Assembly: GCA_021234155.1 (NCBI GenBank)
Contig: JAJEKV010000003.1
Span: 32,595,166 to 32,659,165, forward strand
Direction of reading: 5' to 3'
DNA: 64,000 nt
Origin: Isoetes taiwanensis
Lineage: Eukaryota; Streptophyta; Lycopodiopsida; Isoetales; Isoetaceae
Shown here: piece by piece, positions 22,049-34,756 of the stretch
Layout of the letters: each line of letters opens with the position of its first letter
Position numbering within the stretch: position 1 is the stretch's first letter
Notes under the pieces: generated by a model
Databases searched by the model: none
Seen by the model: only the letters and a program-made list of their open reading frames with translations
What the model was told of the DNA's origin: nothing
Position numbers and translations under genes: made by a program

Positions 22049-23102
22049 TTTGATAGACAAGTGGGCACGAAGAAGCATCCCCTTTAGAATCAATTCTTTT
22101 GAAGTGAAGGCTCTTTCACTAAGAAACTCTGGTATTGCTCCTGTGGCACACACTTTGTTTATAAAATACCTACCCATTGAAATAAGAGTAGTTAATCTCA
22201 AAATTGCTTTTTGAATGGTTTTGAAAATTGTCTATTACTTAAATAATTTGAGGAATTTAAGCCCATGCAAGCAGAGAAAGAATTGAACTCAACAGGGCCT
22301 TCATTTGGACATCTAAATCATCTCCAGGGTAAAGTGCAGAACCAGAATACATCTTTGTAGTGCAAACATTACTTAGTTTGATCTAAAAAAAATGCAATTT
22401 CAAAGAAAATTTTGAACTTATTCACCTTGGTAGAATAGCATAGATTATATTGGGGATACTCTTGATGCACCTACTTTGTGTCTAGAATACCTTGGCCTTT
22501 GTAAAAAATACCCAGTGGAGCCAAAGATGGTTTATGCGCATGTTTATTGCCTATTGAGGCACTGGTTGGATGTGCACGAAGATCCGAAGAAGCAACTAGA
22601 ACGACATCGGTGCTTCAGCTTAGATGCACTTAGAAGCATAGTTTATGAAATGCTTGAACGTGATAGATTGGTGTTAAATTAATTTGATATTCAACGCCAA
22701 AGCAAATGTTTATAGCAGGATGACAATAAGATAGAACTTGTGAATATCAATATTCATATATTTTTTATAGTTGCCAAAATGCCCTATCGCCTAGCAGTGG
22801 GCACTTCAGAATCAATTCTTTTGAAGTGACGGCCCTTTCAATAGAAATGCTGGTATTGAAATTGCTTTTGAATGGTTTTGAAAATTGTCTATTACTTGAA
22901 TAATTTGAGGAATTTAAGCCCATGCAAGCGGAGAAAGAATCGAACTACAAGCTCAACAGGACCTTCATTTGGACATCTAAATCATCTCCAGGTAAAGTGC
23001 AGAGCCAGAATACATCTTTGTAGTGCAAACATTACTTAGTTTGATCTCAAAGAATGTGATTTCAAAGAAAAATTTGAACTTATTTACCTTGGTAGAATAG
23101 CA
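21809..23102 (+). repeat. Tandem duplication (634-bp period) of the last DUS exon and 3' flank
   Basis: Unit 1 (21809-22442) and unit 2 (22443 to about 23102) share the exon and the sequence up to CTTGGTAGAATAGCA. The exon copy in unit 2 (22443-22682) is open, whereas unit 1 has a TAG. Unit 2 has an extra insertion of about 90 bp after the stop. Confidence 0.85.
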
Positions 23103-24320
23103 AGGATGTTGCACGTCAGGCAAAAAATTTTGAGTGTATACAAAGGGTTGGGAAAGAGAAACATTTGGCCGCCGCGATAAGTTTCTTGTAGATATTATGC
23201 AAGGTTGGATGTATCATTTATAATGCAATAATAGCACCATTTTCTGTGCATCTTCTGAATTTGGGAGATTGGATAGTCTTTAAAATGGTAAAAAGAGTCA
23301 CACTCATCCTCATCTTTGAACTTCGCCTCCAAAGAGTTGAGTCTCTACTTTCTATATTTTGAACTTGTTACTATTGTTTTTCCAATTGATAAATTTGAAG
23401 TGTGGCTTTTTCACTTTCGTGGAGCATCTCTATTGCTGGATTAAAAGCTAGAATATACTTTCACCATGTTCAAGTTGATTCTCTCCTGTTTTAGGCTAGA
23501 AAGGATCGTCATGAGTTTCAGCCTTGATATTCTTCCCAACTTGCTTCTAAAAGCTAACTTAAGCACCATTGAGGTGTGTTGATTTTCACTTTTCTTAAAA
23601 GCGCATATGTTCATTCTACTACATAATTCAAGCTCCAAATAGTTTCATTGATTCTATTATTACCTGTGCAAGCATTCACTTACCTGCATATAATGCGTCA
23701 TAAGTCTGGTTCAAAGCTTTAACAGTTTCCGTTAGGCTGGGAAAATTTCTTATACTTTGGTTGTTACCTCAGCATTTGCGATTGAAAAACAATGCTCATA
23801 TATGTATCTTGTCAAAGACAATGCAGGATTTACTAAAAAGAACTTATGATGCTGGGGATACCATAGCCAAAATTCAGGGCCATGAAGATGCAGGGTACAA
23901 ATTGTTCACGTACTTTTGAGAACAAAAATAACTGGATTTGAAATTAGAGTCATGTTCTTTCTATTTTTTGCAAGAGCATGCAGGCAATGCAGTCTGGCCT
24001 GGAAAGACAAACTTGTGTGCAAATTATGTACTGTCTCTCACAAGGTCATGACTTCTTCAGATACAACTCCATAGTTTGAACTCTTTTATGCACAACACAT
24101 TTCTAATTTCCAACTAGCCAGGTAGGTAAATTCGTCACATAACACTTTCAATGAAAACTTAGTTGCCTTCATTGTCCCCTGTGATTCCATTGTGCTGCTG
24201 CTTTTCCTGATTCAGTACCATACCATGGGTAAGCATTCTGCAAATGCCCACCTTTCAAAGAACAAAAGACATCATATTGCTAATTCTGACCTCTGGACCC
24301 TTTCTGCCAAAAATTCTGAA
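23103..24320. other. Anonymous stretch
   Basis: No motif-bearing frame. It may hold 3' exons or the untranslated region of the minus-strand CX9C gene, but no exon could be fixed. Confidence 0.4.
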
Positions 24321-24324
24321 GGAA

Positions 24325-24863
24325 CTAAACCACTCTGACACTTTGTTCCCACGAACACCCTGAAATGGCATCATGGCGGCAATTAGACTGGAGCCTTATA
24401 GAAGACATTAAATAGTGAAAGCTGCTCACTCTATGTTCTGTGTAACAATCCCAAAAGACCTTTTGAAGATCTGAGCACTCTCCGAAAGCCCCCTTACGCA
24501 AGCACTCAAGAAGTTCTCCTACAGAAGCACAAGTTAATTGATCCAACCAAAATCAACCACATGAAAAGATCCCGTTGCTTCGTAGAAAGTGCAAAAATGA
24601 ATCGGCTTAGAAGAAAGATCATGTTAAAGGCGACGGAGAAACAGAGAATAACTGGGTAAAGAGGACAAAATACTGATAGACTTTAATAATGGATACGCAT
24701 GGAATGCTAAATGACCAAAATAGGAAATGCGTAACTCACTGTGTTGTTGAGCGCATCCAGCAAGAGCTCGCTGCTTGGGATCAAGTGGAGATTGCTTGTC
24801 GGAAGTGGTAGATGGCTGCTGGTCCTCCACAAATTCTTCACTCCCAAATGCCTCGTCGGCCAT
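24325..24863 (-). CDS. Twin-CX9C (CHCH/Cox19-like) protein, two exons
   Basis: Exon 1 is 24740-24863 (ATG at 24861-24863). Exon 2 starts at 24518 after TTCTGTAG. Joining them restores codon AGA and gives C-x9-C, eight residues, C-x9-C, followed by YTEHR. This is the twin CX9C pattern of intermembrane-space proteins that fold through the Mia40/Erv1 relay and often help cytochrome c oxidase or complex I assembly. The first 35 residues are acidic and disordered-looking, as usual in the family, and there is no presequence. Exon 2 either ends at AGA|GTGAGC (24430) and continues to an unseen third exon, or reads through to TAG at 24325-24327 with a tail unlike the family. No damage is seen. It has no functional neighbour here. 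Confidence 0.75.
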
Positions 24864-25239
24864 ACCGACCGAAAACCTAAATGAATTAAAGTATGCCTAA
24901 CATTTTTGTACCATTTATCATCACTCAAAGTGAATTTTATCCCTTATAAGAATTTAGCCGTCTTACGGGAGTCGAATCCAAATAGGACCGTATCAAAATA
25001 TTCTCTTTGAGACACAACATGGAAATCGGGTCGCAAATTCCGTGTGATCTTTAACCCTGTGCTGACACCTGTCAGGTCCCTACAATCCGGAATGGAAAGA
25101 GGCAAGCACATTCCGTGCATATCAAGTTTAACAGGCTACTGCCGGTTGTCCAGACAGTAACAGAGCATAACAGAGCAAAAACTAAAATCGTCAACTATGG
25201 GATTTGAACCCACAAATCCGAAAACAGTGTTGGAAAACT

Positions 25240-25660
25240 AAATCAGTGTAGAAGAACGTTAGGAAAATGCTGTAACTCGTGAAAACTCTGCAACAGAGTT
25301 ACGGTAATGGCCCTCAGGGCTTAAAATAGCATGTAGATGCCGGATTTGTTGCCAAGATCAGCCTAAAGCAGGCCAAGAGGACCGATTTGCTCTATAAAAG
25401 CATCATGGACCTGCATGCAAGAAATAACCAAATCAGTAGAAGAACATTAGAAAAATGCGGTAAATCAAGAAAGCTCGCGAACAGATAATCGCGTGATGGC
25501 CCTCAAATGGGGCTTAAAACAGCATATACCTACCGGATTTGCTGCCAAGATCAGCCTTAAAGGTGTCCAAGATCGCCTTTTAAAGCGTGTCCAGAGCCGA
25601 TTTGCTCTATAAAAGCATCATGGAGCGATAATATAGCACGGCTACCTGCATGCAAGAAAT
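25240..25660. repeat. Direct tandem duplication, 190-bp period
   Basis: AAATCAGTGTAGAAGAACGTTAG at 25240 recurs with changes at 25430, and the following blocks (GGCCCTCA…GGCTTAAAA, CCGGATTTG, GCCAAGATCAGCC, TTTGCTCTATAAAAGCATCATGG, CTGCATGCAAGAAATAA) recur in the same order. It is clearly diverged and non-coding. Confidence 0.8.
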
Positions 25661-28259
25661 AATAGCACAACTCTTGGAAAAAACCGCTATTTGCCATGCA
25701 AACTCTGAATACCTGTAAGCAGAAACCAAAGAAAGGTGAAAAATAAGGCAAGCGCCATAGAAACACTGAAAAACTGAAGAATAAGGCGCATCCGGTCTTG
25801 GAAAATCTGAGGCAAATACCAAATCGTTGAGCGCCATAGCCACTGAGCTGAGCGCCATCAAGCGCCTAATTTTTTCAATTTCATAGGATGAATATGACCT
25901 CATTCCTGGAATTGTTATTTTCAAATTAAGTTAAACATCTAGAAGAGAAATAGAGTTGAACATGTAGAAGGGAAATATTTCGAACCTTGCGCAAGATTCA
26001 GGCAACAAGACAAAATTACATAAATTTATAAACGTTGCGAATGTATAATTGAAGAGCTTTACTTTTGTGAATATTATAGCTTCTTCATATATCATTTGTC
26101 CCATCATTTGTTATTGATTGTGGTACATCAGATACAAATATTCACGATGAAAGTTACTATGTTAAATTCTATTATCAAGGTAGTTGTCATGACCTGCCTT
26201 CTTGTTGCTTCCTTTCTATGGTGCATTGAGACATCCAGTTAAAGCAATTATTAAATATAGATACATAATCTGATGCAAACAATATTGCACTTACATTTTG
26301 AAGGTCCGATCCATAAAAAATATGCCTATTTAGCTTCAGCGAATAGAATTTAGAAAAATTGAGCCTCTGCCATGTTTTGTAGCACCAACCCTACACTAAT
26401 TCTAAAACCTGGTGAGACCTATTCGACAAAAACTTTAGTCACTTAAAGCCTTAATGATGTAGAGGTCTTTGAATTCAAAGAACTTTTTTGGAAGTTGTCC
26501 TTGTCCGAGCAAAAGAAATTTTCATATTCAAATGATCTTGGCTGACAAAACTTGTTGAGGTTTTCGTATTTCTCAAAGATGCATATTGACATGAATCGAC
26601 TCATTACATGTGAAATAAAGGCTTTATAGCTTGATAGTAGATGCTTTCAAAACATTTATGAAGCATAAATCCATACTTTTTACACCAAATTCATCTCTTA
26701 AAACTTCTTTTTCAATTCAGCTTGCATAAATTTTCTAACCTTTGTTTATACTAAAACAAATCTATTTTTTTAAGCTTCAAAGCAATTATGATATTTCTAT
26801 TACTGAATAGTTAAAAATGCAAGAAGATACTTCTTAAGCACATTTCTGTATGTTCAGAATTGCTGGACAAATTACGAAGTAAAAGAAGTTTGTTCTAGTT
26901 GAAATTAGAGATCTCTAATTCACCAGAAATGTGGGCTGCTAGTGCTATTTCAAAAAGTGCTTTAAATGCATACACAAGACTGCTTGCCAGGAATCTGAAC
27001 TAGCGCATCGGAGGAAAATTTTAAATCGATATTATGCATATGTGCATGCTTTTATAAGTGCAATAAAGATTTCCATTCGAGAACTTGGATCTAACTATAT
27101 TTAGGGAACACTAGGAATTTTTTTGATATGGTTTAAAAAGTTTACCCATTGTTAATGTTAATGCTCGGGAGTCAAATCCAAATATGACTATCACTTTAAG
27201 GCCTTTGTATAAAGACAAAGTTGTTATTTGTCAAAGGCAAAGTGCATTTTGCTTGGACAATGAATTGTATAAGAGCTGCCATCAATAGAGATATGCAGAA
27301 AGCTAAAATGTGGGTAATTAATATTGGTGCTCTAAAAATGAAAACATGGCACATGAAGAAAATAGTTAAATTAATTGTTTAATTTATATTGGTTGCCCTA
27401 GTAGAGATAACTTAACAGGCCACAGCATAGGTTAACATAGAGAAAGATGCAGAAAGTGAATAGATTCTTATAATAGACAAAAAAACAAAGAGTAATTACA
27501 GTTATAGAAACTAAAGTTAAATGCATGGCCCCAACAAAAGTCTGGAATGGGTAGGATCCATATGAAGCAGACTATATTCCTTCTCTTATACTCTGGAAGA
27601 TTATTTCAAGAATAAAAAATACCTCAACGAATGCCCTTATTTTTTAATCTCCTTATGGCTCAGTATTTGAATGCAAATTTTTTCCATTGGCAGCTCTAAA
27701 ATGCCTAGGTTCAAAAAACTCTAGAAAATCATAGGGATTCTTCATCACAGAGTCCACATCATCATAGATCTCCTCGTCTAATTTTGAAAAGCCCCAGGAA
27801 TTCGAATCAGTTCTTCATCACATAGTCCACAGCATCATAAATCTCCTTGCATTGCACTGTAGTATCTTCACCTAAGCATAGAAATATTTAGAATCATACC
27901 TCTATACAATCCACAATGTGGAACATATACTGCAACATTCCTTGAGACTGCAATTGTGATGTAGGCCATAACTTCATGTGTGTATTGACAGAAATTCCAT
28001 CTATATTACCGAGGTGAAAGTAGTAAAAGAATAATGCTGCTAGAGATTAGTATAGTTTTATACAAAAGAAAGGATTTAGGCATAACTCCCCTAATATTCC
28101 TCTATTTTCCTCAACAGGACATATATTAAGAAGCTCTATGAGATATGTGCAGTATGCTCAACCTGACTAGTTTAGTAAACATGTTAAAAATGATACAACC
28201 TATCTGATGTGCTATTTCTAACTGATAATACTAAAATGGCCATAAGTAAAGTTCTATAT
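25661..28259. other. AT-rich anonymous stretch
   Basis: No convincing gene, RNA or repeat. The base composition and short frames suggest intergenic or long-intron DNA. CATCACAxAGTCCAC is repeated near 27744 and 27816. Confidence 0.5.
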
Positions 28260-28581
28260 GGGTAAAAGCATGTTAGGGTGTACCACTTTTGGAACCTGCA
28301 AAAGTACATACACTAGGTACTTCTGAACTGGGTACTTTCTCATTTTTCTTTTCATTAAAACTAATACAAAAATCCAAAATAAAAGTCAAGGACATGGTAA
28401 TATTCAAAGTTAAGGTAAAGATAATGCTATCGAAGACCAATATATATATAAAAAGTTATAAAACATACCTTATATTGAGATATTATACAGGTACCCAGTA
28501 CCCAGTCCTGGCTACCTTTTTAGGTACCTTTTTAGTCACTAAATAATACTTTTTAAGGGACACCCTAACATGCTTTTACCC
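28260..28581. mobile_element. 322-bp MITE, copy 1
   Basis: Perfect 22-bp terminal inverted repeats begin GGGTAAAAGCATGTTAGG and end with their inverse at 28581. Flanks are ATAT on both sides, a possible 4-bp target duplication. The interior is AT-rich with no transposase; short frames inside it are not genes. Copy 2 at 47179-47499 differs at only about seven positions. Confidence 0.9.
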
Positions 28582-28855
28582 ATATCTACATTTTCCACTC
28601 AAGTTGACTCTTTGGAAAGTTTTCAACATTTAAATATAAAAAATTTCAAGTGACTTCCATGTTATAAGTGATTCAAACACCAAAACATATCTGATATGAT
28701 GAAATTAGGGCTACGAAAACTTGCTTGTATTAGAAAAAGTTCCTTGTATCAAAAGCAAATCCTATCATCATTACAAAACAAAACTTGAAATGCAAAACAA
28801 AGCAATCAAGCCCAAGGAACTGAACGCAGGCAAATAGAACGGAGATATGTATACA

Positions 28856-28955
28856 GAAAGGTCACTTACGTGATCTTCCTGCTGTGGAAACAGGGCGACG
28901 TGCGGCAACACAGAGCCCTATTGACACAGCAGGAAGGTCATATAAGTGACCTTTC
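28856..28955. repeat. 100-nt hairpin: 41-bp imperfect stem, 18-nt loop
   Basis: 28856-28896 pairs with 28915-28955 at 35 of 41 positions, with mismatches in small symmetric bulges. It could be a small foldback MITE or a miRNA-type precursor; the size and stem suit either. Confidence 0.65.
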
Positions 28956-31900
28956 CTGTAACGTGGAGAAAAGTTGGATGTCCGTTCTACGCCAAGTATC
29001 ATCAATTTGATGGTTGGAGCAGAGAATGTCGTAGAAAAAATAGGGTGTATGTAAACGTACTTGCCGAAAAAGAAAGGGCTAAAAATTGCCACGTGGTGTC
29101 ATATCACTGGAGGAAAGGGCGAAGTAGAGTCTAATTGTCCTTTGCATAGCTTGCAACCCCAAAATTTGAAATGGACTAAAGAATGTACAATAAAGATGAT
29201 TTAATCTGGTACTAACTACACACACATCTAGTAGTAATTATAAGTAGTTACAATGCAAATCATTAGATTATCGACTACCTATGAAATCTGCTATGTGTAG
29301 AAGCCAGCATCCAATTGAATATCACTTGCCAAGATGAACACAAACTATTAAGGAAAAATCATAAAACCTATTTTGCAATCATTCAGCTTTGAGGTAATGA
29401 CTCATGCAATCTAATAAGAGCTCCTAAATTCCATAAAGGGTCAAGTATTGAGTTTGTATATAATATATATCTGGCTAGAACGAGGAGGCAACTTGGCATG
29501 CCCCTGCTATTGCAATGGTTTGTGCAGAGGTTATGGCTGCTAGATGGCATTTGATTGTTGCAATCAATGCCGAGGTGTCCTTGCAATGTTTCCTCGTCCA
29601 TATGTTTCTGCAAACACATAACACTCAATAAAAGGCCTATTTCAGGAATGCTCTTATCCGCAAATCCTTGCATCTTACATTGGAGAGCTCGGCTTGCAAA
29701 TCCAATTGGTATAGAGGAAAATATATCACTAAACTGAATATGCCTCATCATAAAGTGCGGCAAAATTTTAGATTGATAGAGTGTCGATTCCATGGGGCAT
29801 GGAAAGAAGGACAGTTAAGCAAATTCGTTCAATGAATGCCAAAGCTAGGGAATCAAGATCAGCCTTTGACACATGCAAAAGGAGAAGGAGCATGATGGCT
29901 TTTCTTCCATGCAACAGGACCATGCTAAAAGTTGAAGAAAATTCCGAACATAAGATTGGAAGCTATGAAAGGCTAGAGTGCAGGATAGTAGGGATTTTTT
30001 TGCCGGAAAAAAAAAAAGAAAAAAAAAAGAAACTTGTTGCCAAAAAAAGCATTCCAAAACACAAGGTAAGTATAACTTGTTCTAGCTTCCTTTGATTTGC
30101 TTCTATGATAAGTATATGAGCATTTACTGATTTTCTAGCTGTCACTAGGCTGCATGTAATACTTTTGGGACAATTGTTATGATTAGGTCTTCCATTACTA
30201 TACAATGTATCACATAAGGACTTTTTTTATTCAGCTCTTCTAAACAATCTTATGGAGTTGTACAGTACTAAATCCTCAATAGCAATCAGATGTAATACTA
30301 CAAAGTCACAACATCTAGCCCAAGACTGTACATATATCCAACCATTGGACTTTCCTGTGCTATCAGGTTTAGCCACAATGATGGTTGTTATGATTCTCAT
30401 GGTATATATATGAAAAAGCAATGTAGGCATCAAATTGAGATAAGGAAAGCCAAGGATGAAAGAATGAGGGCAACCAATGAGTACTGAACTTCATGAAATT
30501 TATTAAGTTATTGGCATGGGAAGATCACTTTCAAAACCTTGTCAAGGAGCTTCATATGATAGAATATGGTTGGCTTTCAAATATCATGTTTGCATTCTCT
30601 ACCATCATAGGTCTTTTGAATACTTGTCCATCTTAGGTCCCTACTGCTTTGCTTAAGGGATGGGTGCTTTTGAAGACGAGGCTAATAACATCAAAGGTAT
30701 ACATTGAACATTATAAAAGCATGTATATTGGTTCCCACATGCACTGTTACTTTGTCTAAAGCTATTATCTTGCATAGACTAAAGATTACATGCAGTGCAC
30801 TAAAAGTTACATAAAACAACTATCATATGGGTACGTGAAAGAATTTATGATGTGCAAATTGAAAATTGTTCCCTTTTTCTAGAATGAGGGAATTAAAATC
30901 TTAACCTTGATGACATTAATATCAGGATTAGGCCTAGTTCTGGTCTCACAGTAATCAGAACCATTGGATTAGAGCATATGCATCCTATGACTTTTGAAAA
31001 AAAACCATCAAGATACACTGCCTATCTTGTTCTACAGGCCATCAAAAAAACCATTTATCCAATACCTTTTCAAACACGTTATGATGTGTGCTCAAGAGAG
31101 TGACCAAACCCTTTTTGTGGTCTGACTAAGGCCATTTTTTTCAAGTTCGACTTCGGAAAAATGAAAAAAACTAGTCGAACTTTACAGGTTTTGAATCTAG
31201 ATTTTCCTTTTGTTAAAATGTACTGACTAACTTCACACTTTTACTGACAATTAACACTTAAAAGCACAGTTTCATTCATTTGAGAAAAAAATGCTAATTT
31301 GAGAATTTAAAAAAAAACCAAAGACAATTTTTAGATACATCCTTATCCTCATTGACAATCAGGTCTCTTACCAAGAGCTCACATTCTGATAAGATAAGAT
31401 AAGATAAGGGACTTGCAAATAGCACAGAAAACCGCCTAGACTTGTCATTCATCACAGCAGCAGAATACAATGGTTTGAAGGGATTGTTTGGGGAGCTAAA
31501 CAAGGAACACCATCGAGCCACCCCCGATAAATGAAATAATACACTACATGTCTAGGCAAGAGTGAGAGCACTGGGAAACTTCTCATTGGGATTAAAAAAA
31601 ATCCCGTCCTTTTGAGTTTTCAAGGAAAATTCTAATGAGAAAATGTCGTCAATGACCTCGAATGGATGCCTTGGAATAGAAGACGAAAGGATGCGGGCTC
31701 TAAGAGAGTAACATTGCTCGCAGTAAACTCATGCTATCCATTGAAGATGTAGCAAATTTTAAGCAGAGCCATTATAGAACAATTCTTATTGTACGTGTAA
31801 AAGCACAAAAGGTTGGAAAAAATACGAACTTGTAACCTTGAAATGAATTGCAAATATGAAGAAATAGCAAATTTATATTTCAACAACTGGCATAAAGCAG

Positions 31901-33370
31901 CACTAATGAATCAATGCCTGATAGCTAGATATCTATAGAACAAAAATGAATCTTTTACAGTACCTTACATCTAGTCACGTAATTGCCAAATATCAACATA
32001 TGTATTTCAACTTGCAAGCTGATAAGCACGAGACTGATGGACTATAGGTGCCTCTTATGATCTCTTGATGAGCTCAATAATATGTCTAGAGTAAGTGATT
32101 AGCTCCAGAGTTACCAATCTTGAAATGATTCATTCAAATGCATATTGTAGAGCCCGTTGTTTTTACAATATATTCACAATAGAAGATCATTTGATTTAAA
32201 TGATGAGCAACAATACTCCTGATAGCTTCATCCAGATAGTAGTTTACATGTTAGCTTGCATTATAAATGCAAGAGTTAGATTGCCCCTATGCAAGGACAT
32301 ATATCTAGAAAGTTAGGGTTAATTTGACATAAATTTATGGCAGCCATGAATTGGATCTTGTGCAAAGAACCCATAATGAATTTCTCATAGATATGTGAAT
32401 AAGGGATGTAAATAGAGCTGAATGGAACTGCCGGGACCTAGAAATTAGTGGAAAATGTTTGGACAGACACAAAATAGAAGTCACTCACTAAATATACACT
32501 CAACTTCTAGGGCAATGTACACTCTTGAATAAAAATGGACCTCAAGCTCCAGTGATGTAATATTCACAAATTCCAGTTTCTCATCCATGTGCACCTGCAT
32601 ATTTTTGACAACTTACGTTCTACCCTTCTTGCTGGTACTTGATGATCCCAGCTAGCTTGACATTCTATTAACTAACAAAGACAATATTTATATCCCTGCT
32701 AATTATACCATGCCAATTTAATCCCATGTGTCAAAAAATTTGCCCTTAAATTATCTATGGATAAAAAGTTATGGGGCTCCAAAGTGTTGGGGGGTCGCCG
32801 GGGGTAAGTGCCTCCATCGCCATACACCTTGCCCCTCACGCCATGGCTGTGGCCTACTTTCGCACACCCCAATAGCCTCCTGTCGCTATATAGGTAGCCA
32901 GGTATCGCGCTGGCATGTTCCAGCCTTCCTATTATGGAAACCTAATAATGCCATGTGCATAGCCCTCTTTCGCGACCCAAGGGTCCGTCTCACGTGCCTT
33001 CGCCTACTGGCGTCGTGGTGGTACCTCAATCGAATGCCTCACGCTGTGCTTGCGGTCGCGCAACCCGAAGTCCCCATCATGACCCAACGGTCCACTGAAC
33101 GAGGATACATGGACCATCATTCGCTACCATTTCTGGCCTCTTTTCGAGCTTTTGCCAAACAATTCTCTCCTCCAGGCATTCGATCTACCTCCAACTCAGC
33201 CTTCTCCACATGATTTGGGAGGCTTATAGATTCCAGCGCCTCGCGCAAATCGGCAGAGGCCTCATCATGCCAATCTGAGCTATGAAAAGTGCTGCGCTTT
33301 CTTTCAATTGACATTCCACCAGCTGGTTCCGGCATCCGCATCTCCCAGCATTCTTGCATCCGATCAACCC
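28956..33370. other. Anonymous stretch with two open frames of unknown status
   Basis: A 136-codon frame on the minus strand (29383-29793) and a Lys-rich frame on the plus strand (29781-30067), ending at a donor-like AAG|GTAAGT, have no family resemblance. 32780-33120 is a GC-richer block with a long but unconvincing plus frame. Otherwise AT-rich. Confidence 0.4.
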
Positions 33371-33458
33371 CGAGCTCAAGGGTAATGTTTGCTCTTTGCA
33401 TAGACTGTGGTTACAGGGTTCAGTTTATCTAATTCGTCTCCTTTTGGTTTGCAGCACC

Positions 33459-33794
33459 ATGGAAGGGCAATGGAGGCATGGGCAAGGCATTGCAGGAGCT
33501 GGTTACCGCAAGCCCCCTCCAGGGACACCATCTCCATCGAAGAAGAGGGAGCGTCGTTATTCTGATGCGTCTGTGCAGACAGAGGAGCTTGGCTCCTTCA
33601 CTTTGAAGAACTGCCTTGTCAATCGTGAGGAGATCTCTGCTGCCATCGGATCTAACCTGAACGTGGTGGTCACACCAGAGATATGTGATCACATCCAGCA
33701 TGCAAAGGGTGAGCATGACCTGGTGCACTGCAGTGTCACGGTTGCTGAGGGGGACAACGTAAAGTTTGAAAGTCCTGTCAATCAGGAGACCTGA
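33459..33794 (+). CDS. Hypothetical 111-residue protein
   Basis: The ATG sits in CACCATGG, four bases after an acceptor (GTTTGCAG, 33454). An upstream donor (GTAATG at 33382) gives a 73-bp leader intron. The protein begins with a Gly/Pro/Arg-rich basic part (PSPSKKRERRYSD). A more ordered second half contains EEISAAIGSNLNVVVTPEIC and ends FESPVNQET. No domain is recognised. The intact frame, good start context and leader intron support a real gene. A similar plan (basic start, short ordered C-terminus) is seen in the 39726 ORF; homology between them is uncertain. Confidence 0.45.
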   Translation: MEGQWRHGQGIAGAGYRKPPPGTPSPSKKRERRYSDASVQTEELGSFTLKNCLVNREEISAAIGSNLNVVVTPEICDHIQHAKGEHDLVHCSVTVAEGDNVKFESPVNQET

Positions 33795-34379
33795 GATGGT
33801 GAATGCTAGTGCTCCTTGGCTAAATGGACGACCCTTTGAAACTTGCCCTTTTATGTTTTTTTATTTATGTTTTGTTGTATTTTGAAAGAGTGTCATTTTG
33901 CAACAGTTTTTTGTGAGAGCATTTTATGGAAGCAACAATGTAGTTGCCCGAGAGGCACGTTTAATGGAATATATTATTGCATTACAAAATCTGATACCAC
34001 GTACAATTTTGTCCTTATCTTTCTATTATGGCTTCTTTGGCCATTAAGTATATCTTCTATTCTTCTACTGTCTCGTCCGAGTCATAATCACCCTGCATTA
34101 ATTGATAGGATTTAGTAATAAAGCACACGGGTTTGTCCATCCCAAATCACAGGCCAGCAAATGACATACCTTATCTGTAACATTCTGGTTCAAGAAGATG
34201 GCTGGTGTAGCCTCTTGGACCTGCATAGACAGAGGTGTTACCAAAAGCTATATTGAATAAATTGTATATAAAAATAGTTATACCTTGGCAACACCTCATT
34301 AAGACGCAGGAGGATCGAGATGTAGGGGAGGGCAAAATTTGGTCTTCGTGCAAATTTAAGGAGGGGCTTCTTTTTTATT

Positions 34380-34680
34380 TTTATAGAAACCTCCCCACCT
34401 TTTCATGGAAACCTCCCTTGTTTTCTTACTTGGTGGAAACCTCTCCACCTTTCCGTGGAAACCTCCCCGGTTTTCTTAATTAGAAACCTCCCCAGGTCAT
34501 GCTTAGAAAGTTGGGGAGGTTTCCACGGAAAGGTGGGGAGGTTTCCATGGAAACCTCCCAAGTTTTCTAATGTGAAAACATCCCCAGGTCGTACATGGAA
34601 AGCAGGAAAAGTTGGGGAGGTTTTCAGGAAATGTTGAGGAGGTTTCCATGGAAAGTTGGGAAGGTTTTCATTGAAGTCCA
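34380..34680. repeat. Minisatellite of GGAAACCTCCCC in both orientations
   Basis: The unit GAAACCTCCCCACCTTTCC is repeated four or five times in direct orientation (34386-34495), and its inverse AGGTTTCCAYGGAAAG several times after that (34515-34670). The array can therefore fold into a long hairpin. A run of nine G lies at 34710-34718. Confidence 0.8.
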
Positions 34681-34756
34681 ACCCAACCGAGCGTAAAAAA
34701 AACCACCGGGGGGGGGGATATAAATGTAATTTATGGTAAGTTCTTTGTGAAGGATT

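Noticed and set aside
28289-28546. 85-codon ORF
   Set aside because: Lies wholly inside the MITE and recurs in the second MITE copy; AT-rich with no protein-like pattern.
32728-33213. 161-codon plus-strand ORF
   Set aside because: No motif, unusual composition and no splice or promoter support; GC-rich shadow frame.
34403-34681. Pro/Trp-rich repeat protein (PWKPP units)
   Set aside because: A reading of the GGAAACCTCCCC minisatellite, not a gene.
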